Assembly: GCA_024449915.1 (NCBI GenBank) | Contig: JAMZAV010006722.1 | Location: 1-64,000, forward strand | DNA length: 64,000 bases | Reading direction: 5' to 3' | Source of the DNA: Sweltsa coloradensis | Lineage: Eukaryota; Arthropoda; Insecta; Plecoptera; Chloroperlidae | Shown: positions 1 through 10,880 of the stretch, piece by piece | Layout: each line of letters starts with the position of its first letter | Position numbering within the stretch: the first letter of the stretch is position 1 | Notes under the pieces: model-generated | What the model saw: the letters and a program-made list of their open reading frames with translations, nothing else | Databases searched by the model: none | Told to the model about the DNA's origin: nothing | Program-made: the position numbers and the translations under genes

Positions 1-19
1 CCCAGCCCCCCGACCACAA

Positions 20-255
20 CACAGCAATCCCGATCACCAGAAATCCCGACCACCAGCAATCCCGACCACCAGCAATCCCGATCACCAGAAATCCCGACCA
101 CCAGCAATCCCGATCACCAGAAATCCCGACCACCAGCAATCCCGACCACTAGCAATCCCGATCACCAGCAATCCCGATCACCAGAAATCCCGACAAATAA
201 CAATCCCGATCACCAGCAATCCCGATCATTTACCGTCCCGATCACCAGAAATCTA
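20..255. repeat. Minisatellite, 16-bp unit
   Basis: Tandem copies of a 16-bp unit close to CAATCCCGACCACCAG, with A/C and GACC/GATC variants, run from the window edge to about 255. The array probably continues upstream. No coding potential is apparent. Confidence 0.9.
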
Positions 256-765
256 CTTCTACTAATATACTACTACTAAATACTATACTAAATACTATAC
301 TACTAAATTTCTACTTTGGTTCTTTATATTTAAGTTTGCGATACAAATAATCTTGTTTTCCCCAATAACTAACTAACATAAATAATACTAGTTACATGAA
401 TGGGCAGCAATGGAATATAGCGTACAAATGCATTGATAAGGTTTAAATTCAATTACATTTATTTGTATAGTGAGCAACTGCTGCACTTGAGCGCATCGGG
501 TAGCCGTGTAGAAAGTACCGTCTACGTGGCACTCGTCCGCTTCGGTAACGACATCGCGTGCCATGTCGTCGTTTGCAAACACCATAGAAATCGAACCATC
601 ATCACCTACAAGGGTGTCGATAAACTATGCTACACATACAAATATCCCTCAACCACAATAAATTACACATCTAAAAGCTCATGTGGCATTTTTATGTATG
701 CGATTTTGAAAGAAGTTGCGTCTCGATAAAAATGGCTGACTAATGAACATATTCATACAGCAATG
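256..765. other. AT-rich stretch with no recognised gene
   Basis: It begins with short TACTA-type repeats at 265-300. Small open frames exist on both strands between 388 and 729 but show no recognisable motif or splice context. I see nothing else here. Confidence 0.5.
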
Positions 766-1785
766 CAGACAAGGCAATGCCAACTAGTGATCGATTGCAT
801 GGCCAATCTATTGTACTTTTGAAGTGAAATGCACCATGTTACAGTTAGTCCATAGTAAAATGAAAATCCCTGAAAATGTGATATTGGCGACAATATAGTG
901 TCGTTACGATGAGCCTCACTACATATCTCCATATATTACTCAGAACAAATTAATTACACACCTAAAAGCACATGCGCCACTGTCATCGACACGATTTGAA
1001 AAACATCAATGCACCTTGCGTGCAGCTGGCCTTCAAATTCCAACTCGACACCTTCTCGCGGTTTGGCCCGTGAATAGGGGAGTTTCACTCCCTGAAACTA
1101 ATGGCGAGCTCTGGGTCGTCGTCGGGGAACCCCTTTCCTTTGACTACCTCCCCGACGGCGACGACAAAGACAACACGGACGGATGATGACACAGACGGAG
1201 ACGACCACGACGTGGGGGAACCCTTGCCCTCCCCATATGCTTGTGGCTGGTTCTGACCTGCACAGGCCTGTCCACCCCTTGTCCCCCCGCGTCATCCCTT
1301 ACGTCCCTCCCTTCGTCTCGATTAGCCAAGTTGCATAAATATGACTAACGTAAAGCAATATCCAATCAAAAATTCGATATGACCTCGCCGCCCCGCACCT
1401 TTTGACTACAACTGGCACGCACATCGCGCACAGCACAGCAGAGAGCCTCACCTCGCAGTCGGGCTGTTGTTCTTGTCCCAGGCAGACGTGTTTTGTCCAC
1501 GCTCTTCGTTCTGGTCTCATTGGGCCTACACAGTACACAGAATGAGCTTCTGTTGCTGCTGTATGTGTTGCTGTGTAAGTCTTTACTGTGTCCTCGTTCT
1601 CATTCATCATTTTGTTTAATGTTTGCTTTCTTCAGGAGGTTGTTTGTTCTGTCCAGACTAGAAAGTTTAGTTTTCTCTTTATTCTGTTCTGCTCAGTGTT
1701 GTGCTCCGTCTGTTCCGTCAGTGCAGCCTGAGGAGTTGATGTTCTGAAAGTGCTAGATTCTGTTCAATGTGAGATTAGTGCTTTG
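766..1785 (+). repeat. A/B composite repeat, copy 1, split by an S-rep
   Basis: Part A (about 766-1027) has the landmarks GCCAACTAGTGATCGAT and CGATGAGCCTCACTACATAT. Part B (about 1371-1785) starts ATATGACCTCGCCGCCCCG and includes GCAGCCTGAGGAGTTGATG. Related copies occur near 5.6, 6.1, 39.6, 45.3 and 52.7 kb. In the 6.1-kb copy A and B are contiguous, so here they were separated by the S-rep at 1028-1369. No protein motif is visible and the class of element is unknown. Confidence 0.8.
1028..1369 (+). mobile_element. S-rep retroposon, near full length
   Basis: It runs from GGCCTTCAAATTCCAACTCG to GCAATATCCAATCAA. The element has no recognisable tRNA, 5S or 7SL head, and no clear pol III A or B box. 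Its minus strand keeps a ~65-75 codon open frame in many copies, most simply explained by copy youth. It lies at the A/B junction of the surrounding repeat. Confidence 0.9.
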
Positions 1786-1963
1786 AGACGGAGACGACCA
1801 CGACGTGGGGGAACCCCTGCCCTCCCCATACGCTTGTGGCTGGTTCTGACCAGCACAGGCCTGTCCACCCCTTGTCCCCCCGCGTCATCCCTTACGTCCC
1901 TCCCTTCGTCTCGATTAGCCAAGTTGCATAAATATGAGACGTAAAGCAATATCCAATCAATCA
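1786..1963 (+). mobile_element. S-rep, 5' truncated
   Basis: Starts within the GACGGAGACGACCACGACG part of the consensus and ends at the CCAATCAATC tail. It is inserted at the 3' end of the first A/B repeat copy. Confidence 0.85.
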
Positions 1964-2105
1964 CCAATAGTAATTATTTCACCAAAAAAGAATGCTCGTA
2001 CACCAATCATATTTGGCATGTGTTGTCAGGTACCCCAAACCCCCCGATTTTGATAGTTTTTAAGTTCACATCATGTTTCGTGACGGCTGGGTGACATCTC
2101 GAAAT

Positions 2106-2320
2106 CACCACAACTCTGCTAGCTGTATAAGGTGCATTGGGTGTGTCATCATCTCATCATCATTTATATCTTCGATATTTTCCATTTCGTCATCAATTTC
2201 ATCATCTGTGTCGCCACTGGCCACCCATTCCTCATCGGAATCTGAATCCTTTGATTCAATAGGCTTAGGGCTAAGTTTTTTCCTCTTATCTTTCCTCCAT
2301 CTAACATTTCCATTATTCTT
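2106..2320 (-). other. Possible coding remnant, acidic, unrecognised
   Basis: The minus strand is open for about 70 codons. It has a basic stretch (RWRKDKRKKLSPK) followed by an acidic Ser/Asp/Glu run (KDSDSDEEW, then DTDDEIDDEMENIED) and ends in TGA. An acidic N-terminal segment of this kind occurs in several transposase families, but no diagnostic motif identifies this one. The plus-strand open frame over the same DNA is Ser-rich and is the complement of this acidic code. I do not recognise the gene. Confidence 0.3.
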
Positions 2321-3468
2321 ATTTCACAATTGTCTATATACGAATCTCACTATTTTCTCTGGGGTAAAATTTATTGTTTATCAGGTGAGAAATGGCACCA
2401 TGTGTGGGTGCCTAATACCGCCCCGTATCAGTGCGCGTCACAAAGTTGTCACATATCGTTTCATATTAAACACGACTGTGGACTCTAGGAGCCACACAAG
2501 GGCCCAAAGTGAAAGCAAAAAAGTGGAAACATTCTTGATGAAACAATCTTTAACCAGGCAGTCATGCACTGCAATGTAAGTTAAGGGCACACATCCTTGG
2601 GTTCGAAACAAATCACATTTTTGTTTAAATATACTTAAGCTATAATCATCTAACTTTTCAAAACCACATATAGTAACATCTTCATTAAAATATTAGAATT
2701 ATTGCAATCATTTGTTCAAAATGTAGGCCTATTTTATAGGAACAAACAGAGTAAAAAATAAATGGTCAATACCTACTCTCTTTACGATTTTTCAAATGTA
2801 ATCGTGCACATAAGTCTCGGATCTCTGAACTATCCTTGATTTTTGACTCATCAGAGGAAAAAAAGTTTCGTTTATCCACAATAACATTAAAATCCAAAAG
2901 AAGAAGGGGTTTCTCTCAGACTTTGGTTCGAGGGAGTCCACACGTCCCTAAACGACCACTTCAAGTTGATTTATAACTGGTGCTGATAAACGCACACACC
3001 GCTCAAATTAATGTTGGATATGGAACGTGATGACAGGGCGACCATTATTTTTTTGGCAATGGTCCAGCACAAACACTGAACATGGCAAATGAAAAGCCTA
3101 TTCATACAATTAATTGTTTTGATAGTAGGCCTAAACATATATTCGTTTATTTATTAATTAATATTCACCAAGAAAAACACAAAACAGAACATTAGGTAAA
3201 ATGGCATTCAATTAACTAGCAACTCAAGAGCCACGAGCATCGTTTGCAGTGGAAGCCAATAGCCAAAATGTAATAAAATTACTATGAAGTTGATTACTAT
3301 TACTAAGAATGAAGAACCAAAAAAATACAAACAACAAAGTGATAATACTAACTTATAATAATTAATTGTTCATTGTGAGTCATGTTCAGTATTGTCTTTG
3401 TTCTTAGTTATATGATGTCACACGAAAAAGGAAGGAATATACAATATTATGTTCATATAATTTATTTA
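2321..3468. other. No recognised gene
   Basis: AT-rich sequence. A minus-strand open stretch around 2780-2880 (reading SSDESKIKDSSEIRDLC) may belong with the acidic remnant to the left but cannot be assigned. From about 2960 to 3460 I see nothing. Confidence 0.4.
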
Positions 3469-4002
3469 TTATGAGCCGAGCTCATCCCCGATCTCACTTT
3501 CGAGCCCGGTTTCGGCACACGTTTGATCGCGTTCTTCCCAGTTCGACGCTTTTACCGGCCATAGATTAACGATGGGGAGGTCACAAGCTTCGAAGAAATC
3601 CTGTACCGGGTCATGGAGGACGTTGTTGATGATGCGCTTGGCGGGTCGACATCTGGGATCACCTTCAGGGGCTGGACGCTTTAAGGAGCGACTGGTAGTC
3701 CACTTGGACTCCCACTTACTGACCAACTACGGGATTGTGGTCGGAGACTCTTCTGGTAGGGGCGACAGTCTATCAGGCATGACAAAGCTTGCCAGGATAG
3801 CCTCGACGTCGTCGGGATATAACCTCAACCCCTTGGCGATCGGGGATCGGCACAGGGTCGGCGTGTAGGCTCTCCAGGATCCGGCTTCCAGGTCATCCGT
3901 CTTTCACTCGGAAGGCGGGGATCGGCGAAACCATGACTGGCACAGGCACAGCCAGGTTGCGTCGAACGTCCTTCAGAATATTCTCGAAGTCGTCTTTGAT
4001 GT
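3469..4002 (-). pseudogene. Degenerate unrecognised coding region
   Basis: Reading leftward from an ATG at 4002, the code begins MDIKDDFENILKDVRRNLAV and reaches a stop near 3893. A shifted frame continues with YTPTLCRSPIAKGLRLYP and FVMPDRLSPLPEE. A third segment, 3726-3469, contains IINNVLHDPVQDFFEACDLP. High GC and codon-like composition over 530 bp argue for real former coding sequence. It lies 3' of a BEL/Pao integrase fragment on the same strand and could be part of that element, but no family motif is visible. Confidence 0.4.
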
Positions 4003-4175
4003 CCATCTTCCGAACGCTTGGGCTCAACTGAAGCGGGGGTGGTTATTGGGTCGTTTGGTGGACATTTGGAGGGGGTAGTTCTTAGGAATTTTGGTAAAAC
4101 ATGATTTGTGTCTGGTCATATGAGGAGTTTTTAGAAAAGCAGAGCAAGTGGAGAAAGGGCGTGGTAGGAAGGCGC

Positions 4176-4520
4176 CTAATTAAGAGGGTTTAGTCTGTCA
4201 AGTTTCCTACTTCTCCTCCCACTCTTAGTGATAAGTATATCTGCTTCTTCCATCTCATGGACCTCGAGAGGGTGCAGCCTTTGTATAGAGAGAGTGTATT
4301 TGCCATTCTGAGTTTTCAGTCTAGCCACCCTTGTAAAGCCATCCCTTCCAGGGAATACATCGATCACTCTAGCCAAGGGCCACTGCAATCTCTTGTTTTC
4401 ATTGTTTATGAACACCAAGGCCCCCATCTGTATTTGTTGACATTTTTGTGCTTAGTGAACTGCATTTATTCAGAGAGGTATTCTTTTCTGAATCTCTCCT
4501 TCAGATCTCCCACTAATTTT
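4176..4520 (-). pseudogene. BEL/Pao integrase C-terminal fragment
   Basis: The 83-codon frame has GALVFINNENKRLQWPLARV followed by DVFPGRDGFTRVARLKT and ends with IQRLHPLE. This is the pattern of the C-terminal domain that follows the integrase core in BEL/Pao LTR retrotransposons. Upstream (to the right), a different frame reads GDLKERFRKEYLSE and matches the preceding helix, so at least one frameshift separates them. The rest of pol and both LTRs are absent. The fragment is cut on its 5' side by an S-rep at 4528. Confidence 0.8.
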
Positions 4521-4527
4521 ATCCTGT

Positions 4528-4735
4528 GGCCATCAAATTCCAACTCGCAACCTTCTCGTGGTTTGGCCCGTGATTAGGGGAGTTTTTCTCCCTGAAACCA
4601 ATGGCGAGCTCTGGGTTGTCGTCGGGGAACTTTCCCCTTCCCTTTGACTACCTCCCCGACGGCGACGACAATGACAACACGGACGGATGATGACACAGAC
4701 GGAGACGACGACGACATGGGGGAACCCCCGCCTCA
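4528..4735 (+). mobile_element. S-rep, 5' part only
   Basis: Full 5' start (GGCCATCAAATTCCAACTCG) but the homology stops after GGGGGAACCCC. The 3' half and CAAT tail are missing, so this copy was deleted or recombined after insertion. Confidence 0.85.
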
Positions 4736-4782
4736 CACAACCTGGAAGCTGTCTCTTCCAACCTTGTCCCGGACCTTTACCC

Positions 4783-5257
4783 TCATCTCCCTTGAATGGT
4801 TTTTGGGGAAACCAGTTGTTCGGCGAGGGCATCCAAATCTTTTCGTCTTGTCTTGATACGGTGAGCCTGTGAACTGGCAGATATTCTAAATTTCATCTTG
4901 TCTATCCATTTTTGGCATTTATGTTGCTCTATTGTGCTTTGAGCCAAAACAACATCTTCCGGACAAATAAAAATATTGGCCTTCATAAAATCATTTGAAT
5001 TCTCATCAAGTAAGCCTAGGCCTATCATTCTATAACATGTTCTCCCATTGTTGATTGATGAGACTTGGCTATCTACCATTTGCAACACAACGTCCCTGCA
5101 TTGAGCCTTTATTTAAAGCGTCACAATATTTTCTATCAACTCTGTCATCAAGAAAGTGGCGTCTTTCCGCTTTACTCCTCCCTGTAACATGTCCCTGAGG
5201 GCACAAGGGATTTCGAATAAATGTAAACTTGTTACCTTTATAGGTATTACAAAACAT
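4783..5257 (-). pseudogene. Possible YqaJ-like nuclease fragment
   Basis: Two adjoining minus-strand frames (5257-5069 and 5088-4783) are probably one former reading frame. The second contains DKMKFRISASSQAHRIKTRR. This resembles the start of YqaJ/lambda-exonuclease-like domains, where an R..RI.AS..H.I motif precedes the catalytic core. Such domains occur in phage-type recombinases and in some eukaryotic transposable elements. The catalytic acidic residues would lie further 3' and are lost at 4783. The assignment rests on one short motif. Confidence 0.4.
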
Positions 5258-5576
5258 AACTGTCTATCAGCCTTTCGACAATACATGCTATCAGTGCAAT
5301 ATGGTGGAAGGGAAAAATTGGGACAAAAATAGTCTCTGCACAGAAATCATCATGACATATAAACCATTTCTAGAGAGAATGCTATTTGAACACATTGGTC
5401 CAGTGAAAAGTAGAAGTGAATGAAATTCTGATGCCTGAAATTCAATCAATCAACCTCTACTTGTCACTGTCGATTGAACTCGGTGTGTCAATAAATCCTA
5501 GCGTGCTACAATCTACTATCTACCTGCAGGTGTTGTGTGTAACGTGGAATGCATTGTGTTCTAATTAGTCCATAAT
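5258..5576. other. No recognised gene
   Basis: AT-rich sequence between the nuclease-like fragment and an A/B repeat. No motif seen on either strand. Confidence 0.4.
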
Positions 5577-6010
5577 GATAATAAAATCCATGTTCATAGT
5601 AATGTCTGCAAAAATGAAGTGTCATCACGATGAACCTCACTACACATTTAAATCTCTAGCTCACATCCAATAATTACAGATCTTGGAGTTCATGTGCTAC
5701 TAACAAACATACGATTCTGAATAATTGCAATGCATTTAACGTGCCACATCGATATGACCTCGCCGCCCCGCACCTTTTGACTGCCGTCTACACGGGCTAC
5801 AGTAAGCGCAGCAGCTACCTAGCCTCGCAGTCAGTCTGTTGCTCTTGTCGCAGGCGGATGTGTTCTGCATTCGCTCTTTGTTGTGTTCTTGTTCGGCCTC
5901 CACAGTAGGCGTTGGCTTCTGATTCTGCTGAATGTGGTCAGTTTAATGTCTGTTCTGTCCAGACTGATAGGTTTTGTTCTTTGAATTTGTGTCCGTCTTC
6001 GTTGTTTTAT
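5577..6010 (+). repeat. A/B composite repeat, copy 2, diverged
   Basis: Part A landmark CACGATGAACCTCACTACAC lies near 5627. Part B starts ATATGACCTCGCCGCCCCG near 5752. It is more diverged than the copy that follows, and part B decays after about 5990. Confidence 0.7.
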
Positions 6011-6095
6011 GCTGTTTGCCTGTCAGTAGGGAAATAGTTTACTTTCCATAAGTTGTTTCCCTGATTCGTCGACGTGCAACGTGGATGCTTGGTCT

Positions 6096-7315
6096 CTGCC
6101 AACTGGTGATCGATTTCATGGCCACGGTATTTATTTACAAGTATTGCTTTTGAGGTGAAATCACCATTTTACAAGTTAGTCCATATTAAAAGAAAAATCG
6201 CTGAAAATGTGATATCTGCGACAATATAGTGTCGTCACGATGAGCCTCACTACATATTTTCTTATATCACCTGCAACCAATTAATTACACACCTTATAGC
6301 ACATGCGCCACTGTCATCAACACGATTTGATAAAAAGTCAATGCACCTTAAGTGCAGCTTCGATATGACCTCGCCGCCCCGCACCTTTTGACTACTACCT
6401 GCACGCTCACAGCAGAGAGCCTCGCCTCGCAGTCGGTCTGTTGTTCTTGTCCCAGGCGGACGTGTTTTGTCCGCGCTCTTTGCTCTGGTCTCATTGTGCC
6501 TCCACAGTGCATGGAGTTAGCTTCTGCTGCTGCTGTATGTGTTGCTTGTTCAAGTCTTTGCTGTGTCCTCGTTCTCATTTATCATACTGTTTAATGTTTG
6601 TCACTTCAGGAGGTTGTCTGTCCAGTCCAGATCTGAAGTTTTAGTTCTCTCTTTATTTTGTCCTGCTTGTCAGAGAAGCGCTCCGTCTGTTTGGTCTGTG
6701 CAGCCTGAGGAGTTGATGTCCAGAAAGTGCTAGGTTTTTTCTGTTCAATGTGTGATTAGAGCGTTGACTCTGTTTATGTGCTGTGCTTTTTTCCGCTCTT
6801 ATTCGGACTCCACAGCAAATGGCGTTGGCTTCTGTTTCTTCTTAATGTGGTTCAGATAGACGTCTGTTATCTCTTTATTTTGTCCTGCTTGTCAGAGAAG
6901 CGCTCCGTCTGTTTGGTCTGTGCAGCCTGAGGAGTTGATGTCCAGAAAGTGCTAGTTTTTTGTCTGTTCAATGTGTGATTAGAGCGTCGACTATGTTTAT
7001 GTGCTGTGCTTTTTTCCGCTCTTAGTTCCGCTCTTGTTCGGCCTCCACAGCAAATGGCGTTGGCTTCTGTTTCTTCTTAATGTGGTTCAGATAGACGTCT
7101 GTTATCTTAAAGAGAATGTCTGTTCCGTCAAGACTGAAAGATTTTGTTGCTACTCAGTCAAGTGTTTGTGATCTCAGTGTTGTTCTCCGTCTATTCTGTC
7201 TGTTCTGTTCTCTTCTTGCGTCAGTACTGGTAGGCACGTTGGAAATGGAGGTTGGAGTGGTGATGTTGCCGGTGAGGTTTTTAGTTTAACTGCTGAAGAA
7301 TAAATCTTATCTTAT
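6096..7315 (+). repeat. A/B composite repeat, copy 3, the most complete
   Basis: Part A (about 6096-6358) and part B (from 6359) are contiguous, which makes this the reference copy. Part B is rich in TTCTGTCC-type pyrimidine runs and holds an internal tandem duplication. The 3' side closes with GAATAAATCTTATCTTATCT near 7300, which includes an AATAAA signal and a short pentanucleotide repeat of the kind seen at the ends of retroposons. The true 3' end is uncertain because the other copies stop earlier. Confidence 0.7.
6649..7092 (+). repeat. Tandem duplication, period 222 bp
   Basis: CTCTTTATTTTGTCCTGCTT begins at 6649 and again at 6871. Both units continue through CTCCGTCTGTTTGGTCTG and GGCGTTGGCTTCTGTTTC. 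The second unit has a short extra TTCCGCTCTTAG repeat. Confidence 0.85.
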
Positions 7316-7438
7316 CTATCAGCTGCTTTCCTCCCCCACTCTTCTTCCGTTACCAGGCCCCTCTGTTGCTCCAACAACTCCTCTCCTCACTCAAGACCGT
7401 CCCGCCACACCTTCCACAGGATCGGCCACTCAGGTCCT

Positions 7439-7803
7439 GCCAACAAAAGAAAAACCTCAGATTTTTCACTTTCAAAACTTAAGCCTGGTTCCTGAATTTT
7501 CTGGCTTTCCCAAAGGCATACAGGTCAAACAATTTTTTGAAAGATTGGAACAGATTGCAATCATAGCTTATGGACTACTGTACAATTGGCTATTATAACT
7601 TAACTTAAATTGACAGGAGAAGCTAGGAATTTTGTTGCCAACTGCCAGGATTTGAAAAATGTTAAGTACCAGATCCTTAAGGATACGTTGATTAATTGGT
7701 CTCATTCAGATTTCTCACACAGTAAGCTAGTAGACAAATTCACAAGTCTAGTGCAATTACCTAATCATGATGAAATAAAGATTGTTCTTTCCAATCACCA
7801 GTA
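7439..7803 (+). pseudogene. Gag-like fragment of an LTR retrotransposon
   Basis: The first segment reads LVPEFSGFPKGIQVKQFFER followed by LEQIAIIAYG. A short break follows, and a second segment (7610-7803) reads LTGEARNFV and ends LVQLPNHDEI. The order PEFSG, FF..LE, L.G.A..F is the usual start of a capsid-like Gag domain. No zinc knuckle, protease or LTR is visible beside it. The LTR class cannot be decided. Confidence 0.5.
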
Positions 7804-8735
7804 GTGAGGAACCCCCCCTCCTGTATGAGTATCAAATATGACATCTTCAACTCACAGGCTCAGTATAAACATCAAATATTAAAATATTCATGATTCAACG
7901 AACTCTAGGTTAACCATAAATATTGGTTAACCCTCAAGGCGTTGCATGAATACCACAGGTTTATTGATTACATTGTGCCAAACGCTCCCGCTCTATACAG
8001 TTTAAAATACAGTACATCTTATTTAGTCACGATATAATTCTAACCGGTAGAGACCTTACGCATTTTAGGGTTCTATTAGAGTATTTAAGTTGCAGTATAT
8101 TAGTAATGAAATATAGGCCAAGGCCAACAATACATGGCAGATGTGTGTATGTTGGGGTGACTGATAGTGATCGGTATTGACCTTATGGTATTGGCACTTG
8201 GCAGTAATGCTATATTGATATTGTCTACACATTTAGGCAACCTAGGCCTACTAGCTACATTTCCATGAAGGCCTGTACTATGCTAAACAAAGTTCAAGTT
8301 GAAGTTTAATTTTTTATTAATTCTAGGCCTGTCTCATTTCATCTACCTCCAGGCCTCTGTATGCCCACCCTACACTTGTGCCCTTTACCCACTTAGGGCA
8401 ACATACGTGGCTCATAATGACTTCACTACAGGCTACTTACAATATGATGTAGGTAGGCCTACGTGTCTTAATAATAAAAACCTCATATTCTAACCAGTAG
8501 CTTAAAATAAGCTACTAACATAATATGTTTTATTGCTGGCCATTGTCACGCGTTCAGCCAATCACCTAGCTAATTGTCCTGGGAAGCAACAATTTTGTTT
8601 CAAAGTTTACCTGTGTAAAAAATCATTTTTTGCTTTACTAGCAACTAGCTTTACTCGCAAATAGTATATAATTCGATTGCTTTGATTTGTATAAGGTTCT
8701 AAAACTAGACATTTTCACGTTCCCGCGATTTTATT
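7804..8735. other. No recognised gene
   Basis: AT-rich single-copy-looking sequence with scattered GGCCTA motifs. Short open frames have no motif support. Confidence 0.4.
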
Positions 8736-8740
8736 TTCAA

Positions 8741-10200
8741 ACTTTTACCCTTCAAACATAGCTAATAATATAGCAACTGAATGCTATTCTAATATAGTAA
8801 ACCGTAAACGAGCTGCAGACATCGATGCTTTTCTGCTGTCCCACTCGGCTGATATTTGTGCGGTGAATGAGACTTGGTTGACTCCGGACGTCAAAAACCA
8901 CGAGTTCCTTCCAAGAGACTACGTCGTCCTGCAGAAGGACAGAGAGGCCGGCCGCGGTGGCGGCGTTCTTCTAGTGATTCGACCGCACCTGCAACCAAAG
9001 CGCCTCGGTCACCTCGAGAGCCGGGCTGAAATTGTCTGGGCGGAAATCAAAGTCGGCAACCTGCGCCTTCTCGTGGGGTCAGCATACCGTCCGCCATGTT
9101 CAGATGCAGCCCAAAACGCCGACTTTCTGCACTCCCTGGACTTAGTTGCTGCTGTGCAGCCAAGTTTCGATGGCTGCCTCTTGCTTGGCGATTTTAATCT
9201 CAACACGTGCTGGCGTTCGGACCCACCAGAAGGGCGCGGCAGAACCACCAATGATTTTATATCTGCTTTCGCTGAACTGGCTTTCTCTCAACTGGTCACT
9301 GAACAAACCCGAATCACCAACACGAGTGAGAAGACAATCGACCTGCTGCTCTGCAATGCGCCCAGGTGGTGGAGGTGGTGCCTGGCGTGAGCGACCATGA
9401 CGCTGTCCTGGCCACCCTCTCACTGACTCTCACTGTGGGGGAACCCCTGCCCTCCCCATATGCTTGTGGCTGGTTCTGACCAGCACAGGCCCGTCCACCC
9501 CTTGTCCCCCCGCGTCATCCCTTACGTCCCTCCCTTCGTCTCGATTAGCCAAGTTGCATAAATATGAGACGTTAAGCAATATCCAATCCAATCTCTCACT
9601 GACTGCCATCCGTCCTGTGAGTGCAGCCCGAGATGTTCTTGATTACAATAAAGCAAACTGGCAGGCCTTGAACGAAACGCTTTCTGAACGAATGCCGGGG
9701 GTGCTGCAGCTGGAAGACGTCAATGAAGCCTGGGAAAACTGGAAGCGTATCGTCTTTGAGTGCGCAGATGAGCTTGTTCCGAAGAGGAGAGTAGGGGGGA
9801 CAAGCGCCGACTCCATTCTTGGCTAAGCAAGAGCATTAAAAAGATGATCGACATCCGGGACAGACTGTTTGCCCGATGGCGGGAAACCAAATTGAGAGAC
9901 GCAAGAGAGGCCTATCTTGCTGCCAGAAGATCAACACAGTGGCTCTTCGGACGGCCAAGGACAACTGGATGTGGGGACTTGGGCGAGGTGCAGACAGCAG
10001 AAAGTTTTTCTGGCGCAACATTAATTCCAAGGCAACTACTCCGAATGATGCCGCGAGTTTCAAGGTAGGGGGAAGAACCGTGTCGGACCCCAAAGAGGTG
10101 GCAGCCTGTTTTAGTGAGGCGTTCCAGAGCAATTTTTTGCGGGCGGATAATTCGGATAATTCGCGTGACTCATTCACCGTCCACGGCGTCAAAGGTGGAC
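8741..10200 (+). pseudogene. LINE endonuclease and EN-RT linker, broken
   Basis: The frame opens near 8741 and carries an APE-type endonuclease: SADICAVNETWLTPDV, then GRGGGVLLVIRP, GSAYRPP, LLGDFNLN (the D.N motif) and SDHDAVLATLSLT near 9390-9434 after a frameshift around 9370. An S-rep interrupts it at 9429-9592. It resumes at 9593 with AIRPVSAARDVLDYNKANW. After another shift a later segment reads RKFFWRNINSKATTPNDAAS, typical of the linker before reverse transcriptase. Homology ends near 10200 before the RT domain. The clade is probably Jockey/CR1-like but cannot be fixed without RT. Confidence 0.85.
9429..9592 (+). mobile_element. S-rep, 5' truncated, with 12-bp target duplication
   Basis: The copy starts near GTGGGGGAACCCCTG, preceded by six extra bases CTCACT, and ends at CCAATCCAAT. 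It is flanked by CTCTCACTGACT at 9417-9428 and again at 9593-9604. Removing it restores the LINE reading frame across the site, so both ends are well supported. Confidence 0.92.
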
Positions 10201-10293
10201 TAGCAATGAAGATAGTTTACATACCCGTGACCCAACTCCCTCTCACTGACACTCAAACCTGGCTGTGGTTTCTGGACTCTATAGGAACGGCTT

Positions 10294-10540
10294 ATGGTTC
10301 CTCCAGACCAGACGCCAACGTTGCTTCCTTCTGGGGCTCAAACAGATGTCGATATCCTGCCTCAGGATCCCGCCACACAACTTGGAAGGTTTCAGGGACT
10401 AGGGCTGGTGTGTCGGTTAGCTGTCCACAGCTGTTGTAGCTTTCGCGGGGTTTCTTTCGAACAAACTCTCATGGGCTCCAAAACATTGAACGCGGGACCC
10501 CAAACAAAACTAAACCACTATCGGGCAACTTGCTCTAATC
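10294..10540 (+). repeat. 247-bp direct repeat, left copy
   Basis: Begins ATGGTTCCTCCAGACCAG and ends CAACTTGCTCTAATC. It matches 10881-11127 base for base except for about four substitutions. The S-rep at 10549-10879 lies between the two copies. A 96-codon frame is open in both copies but has no recognised motif. Confidence 0.9.
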
Positions 10541-10548
10541 GACATCGA

Positions 10549-10879
10549 TTCCAACTCGACACCTTCTCGCGGTTTGGCCCGTGAATAGGGGAGTTTTACT
10601 CCCTGAAACTAATGGCGAGCTCTGGGTCGTCGTCGGGTAACCCCTTCCTTTTGACTACCTCCCCGACGGCAACGACAAAGACAACACGGACGGATGATGA
10701 CACAGACGGAGACGACAACGACGTGGGGGAACCCCTGCCCTCCCCATATGCTTGTGGCTGGTTCTGACCAGCACAGGCCTGTCCACCCCTTGTCCCCCCG
10801 CGTCATCCCTTACGTCCCTCCTTTCGTCTCGATCAGCCAAGTTGCATAAATATGAGACGTAAAGCAATATCCAATCAAT
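10549..10879 (+). mobile_element. S-rep, near full length
   Basis: Runs from TTCCAACTCGACACCTTCTC to CCAATCAAT. It lies between the two 247-bp direct repeats. No ordinary short target duplication is visible beside it. Confidence 0.88.
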
Positions 10880-10880
10880 A

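Noticed and set aside
1..255. CRISPR-like array
   Set aside because: Units are contiguous with no unique spacers. It is a minisatellite in a eukaryotic sequence.
2073..2579. Ser-rich 168-codon plus-strand frame
   Set aside because: It is the complement of an acidic minus-strand frame and has no recognised domain.
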